A stretch of DNA of 5,403 bases from Bacillota bacterium (GTDB lineage Bacteria > Bacillota > Clostridia > Lachnospirales > Lachnospiraceae): the NCBI GenBank assembly GCA_023399455.1, contig JAEWPN010000061.1, positions 1 to 5,403 of the forward strand. Reading direction: 5' to 3'. The notes beneath the pieces are model-generated. The model did not search any database. It had not been told where the DNA came from and saw nothing but the letters and a program-made list of their open reading frames with translations. Position numbers and translations under genes: made by a program. Positions 4,562 to 5,403 of this stretch are shown here, piece after piece; positions within the stretch are counted from its first letter, which is position 1, and each line of letters opens with the position of its first letter.

Positions 4562-5403
4562 TTATTGGTTCTGATAATCTTCTGGCACACGCCATTCGGT
4601 TTTGTTCTTTAGCATTGCGTATACGATATTTACAAGTCTTCTTGCGATGCAGATTAAGACCTGCTTTTTATTTTTTCCTTCTTCCACACGTTTCGTGTAG
4701 TAATCCAAAAAGATAGGGCACCGGGGTGTTCCATGACGAGATACCTGAATCATCTGAATGGCCAGAAAAAAGAAGATTGCTTGCAGCCTTCGATTTCCCT
4801 GCTTTGGTGTCATATCTTTTCCTTTTCCTGCTGAGGAAAAATTGATAGGGGCTATCCCTGCAAACTTGGCTAATTTATTGGCACTGGGAAAACGATTGAT
4901 ATTTCCAATTTCTGATAATAGCTGTGCAGCGGTTATGATTCCGACTCCCGGTATGGTAGTGAGTGTACATTCAAAAGTTGGAAGTAGTTCAGATACTGCT
5001 TTCTCTACTTCATCTAATTGGTCTTTATAATGACATAAGTCACGGACAAGACTTCTGGTAATGGCATCTCTACTCTCCTGATGGTTCCGTTTTAGTGCTC
5101 CGTCTTCTTTTATTGAGGTGAGAATCAATTCTGCTCGTTTGACAGAACAAATATTGTGACTGACATGAATTAATTCCTCTGCCAATTCCTTGGCTGTCTT
5201 ATTTTTCAAATGCTCTGGGGATGGATATTTGTCCCAAAAGTATAATGCAGTTTTCCCATCGATTAAAGAAAAGAATTCTTTATAGCTTGGGTATGCTACG
5301 CATAGTTGTTCGTGGAGCTGATTCTTCAGCCGTATGATCTGCGTTCTGATATTATCTCTGCGGTTCATTAGTTGTCCTAAAGTCCAATAAGCATCATCGG
5401 GTA
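4562..5403 (-). CDS. IS110-family transposase, C-terminal part (5' end outside window)
   Basis: The frame is open to the right edge. In addition to the 268 residues after the internal Met at 5368, eleven more codons upstream (P-D-D-A-Y-W-T-L-G-Q-L) are in frame, so that Met is not the start and 279 residues are visible. IS110 transposases are RNA-guided DEDD recombinases that move a circular intermediate. The N-terminal RuvC-like DEDD domain lies beyond the window. Visible here, numbered from the Met at 5368, are a coiled-coil stretch with K-N-Q-L-H-E (15-20), a charged helical middle, and the C-terminal Transposase_20 domain. That domain has the helix-hairpin-helix-like T-I-P-G-V-G-I-I-T-A-A (138-148), K-L-A-K-F-A-G-I-A-P (165-174), the Ser178-Ser179 pair where the family's catalytic serine is expected, and Q-G-N-R-R-L (190-195). 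No internal stop or frameshift is seen. It may be intact and active. Confidence 0.93.
   Translation of the reverse strand, partial: PDDAYWTLGQLMNRRDNIRTQIIRLKNQLHEQLCVAYPSYKEFFSLIDGKTALYFWDKYPSPEHLKNKTAKELAEELIHVSHNICSVKRAELILTSIKEDGALKRNHQESRDAITRSLVRDLCHYKDQLDEVEKAVSELLPTFECTLTTIPGVGIITAAQLLSEIGNINRFPSANKLAKFAGIAPINFSSAGKGKDMTPKQGNRRLQAIFFFLAIQMIQVSRHGTPRCPIFLDYYTKRVEEGKNKKQVLICIARRLVNIVYAMLKNKTEWRVPEDYQNQ
4562..5403 (-). mobile_element. Part of an IS110-family insertion sequence
   Basis: The transposase identifies the element. Its upstream end is outside the window. Its downstream end is not marked by an obvious terminal inverted repeat, as is normal for this family, and could lie in 4439-4561 or further. 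The neighbouring AT-rich gene pair and the doubtful start of the first of them fit an insertion close to or inside that locus. Confidence 0.8.

Noticed and set aside
4389..4595. Minus-strand ORF bridging the transposase end and the 145-codon ORF
   Set aside because: It starts inside the transposase C-terminus in another frame, shows no domain, and is best explained by chance across the possible IS end.
5366..5368. ATG at 5368 as the true start of the transposase
   Set aside because: The frame continues upstream without a stop to the window edge with family-like residues, and the N-terminal DEDD domain is missing from the visible part, so this Met is internal.
1..5403. CRISPR array, tRNA, rRNA or phage attachment site
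   Set aside because: On reading both strands I saw no regularly spaced repeats with unique spacers, no cloverleaf-like arms and no rRNA-like segments.

Overview
The window fits a Gram-positive, low-to-moderate GC anaerobe of the Clostridia, most likely a Lachnospiraceae gut species. The evidence is the strong AGGAGG-type ribosome binding sites, a lipoprotein with a lipobox, surface proteins rich in Glu, Ser and Tyr, and protein styles I associate from memory with that family. The genus cannot be fixed from the sequence.

Layout. (1) Positions 1-658, minus strand: the N-terminal 219 residues of a cytoplasmic protein that runs off the left edge. It has a globular N-terminal region resembling, from memory, DUF6128, and a charged tail of 16-residue tandem repeats. 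(2) Positions 776-1970, minus strand: a two-gene unit of L-rhamnose mutarotase (rhaM) followed 49 bp later by an alpha/beta-hydrolase of the carbohydrate-esterase type. (3) Positions 1971-2200: an AT-rich divergent control region with several short direct and inverted repeats. (4) Positions 2201-3076, plus strand: a membrane-anchored extracytoplasmic protein with a hexapeptide-repeat stalk. (5) Positions 3077-3243: an intergenic stretch between convergent genes, holding a long near-perfect hairpin. (6) Positions 3244-4488, minus strand: a visibly more AT-rich pair, a 145-codon ORF of unknown function followed by a lipoprotein. (7) Positions 4562-5403, minus strand: the C-terminal 279 residues of an IS110-family transposase that runs off the right edge.

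How the parts relate. RhaM and the esterase probably form one sugar-use transcription unit: RhaM interconverts rhamnose anomers, and the esterase could remove acyl groups from imported plant-derived oligosaccharides. Neither has a signal peptide. The AT-rich pair next to the IS110 transposase looks like accessory DNA. The 5' end of the 145-codon ORF lies in palindrome-dense sequence directly downstream of the transposase. That sequence may be the end of the insertion element, possibly a structured bridge-RNA region, so the ORF start, or the whole ORF, may be a product of the insertion. This is the part of the window most worth a second look. I did not find a clear new multi-gene system such as a defence island, CRISPR array or biosynthetic cluster.
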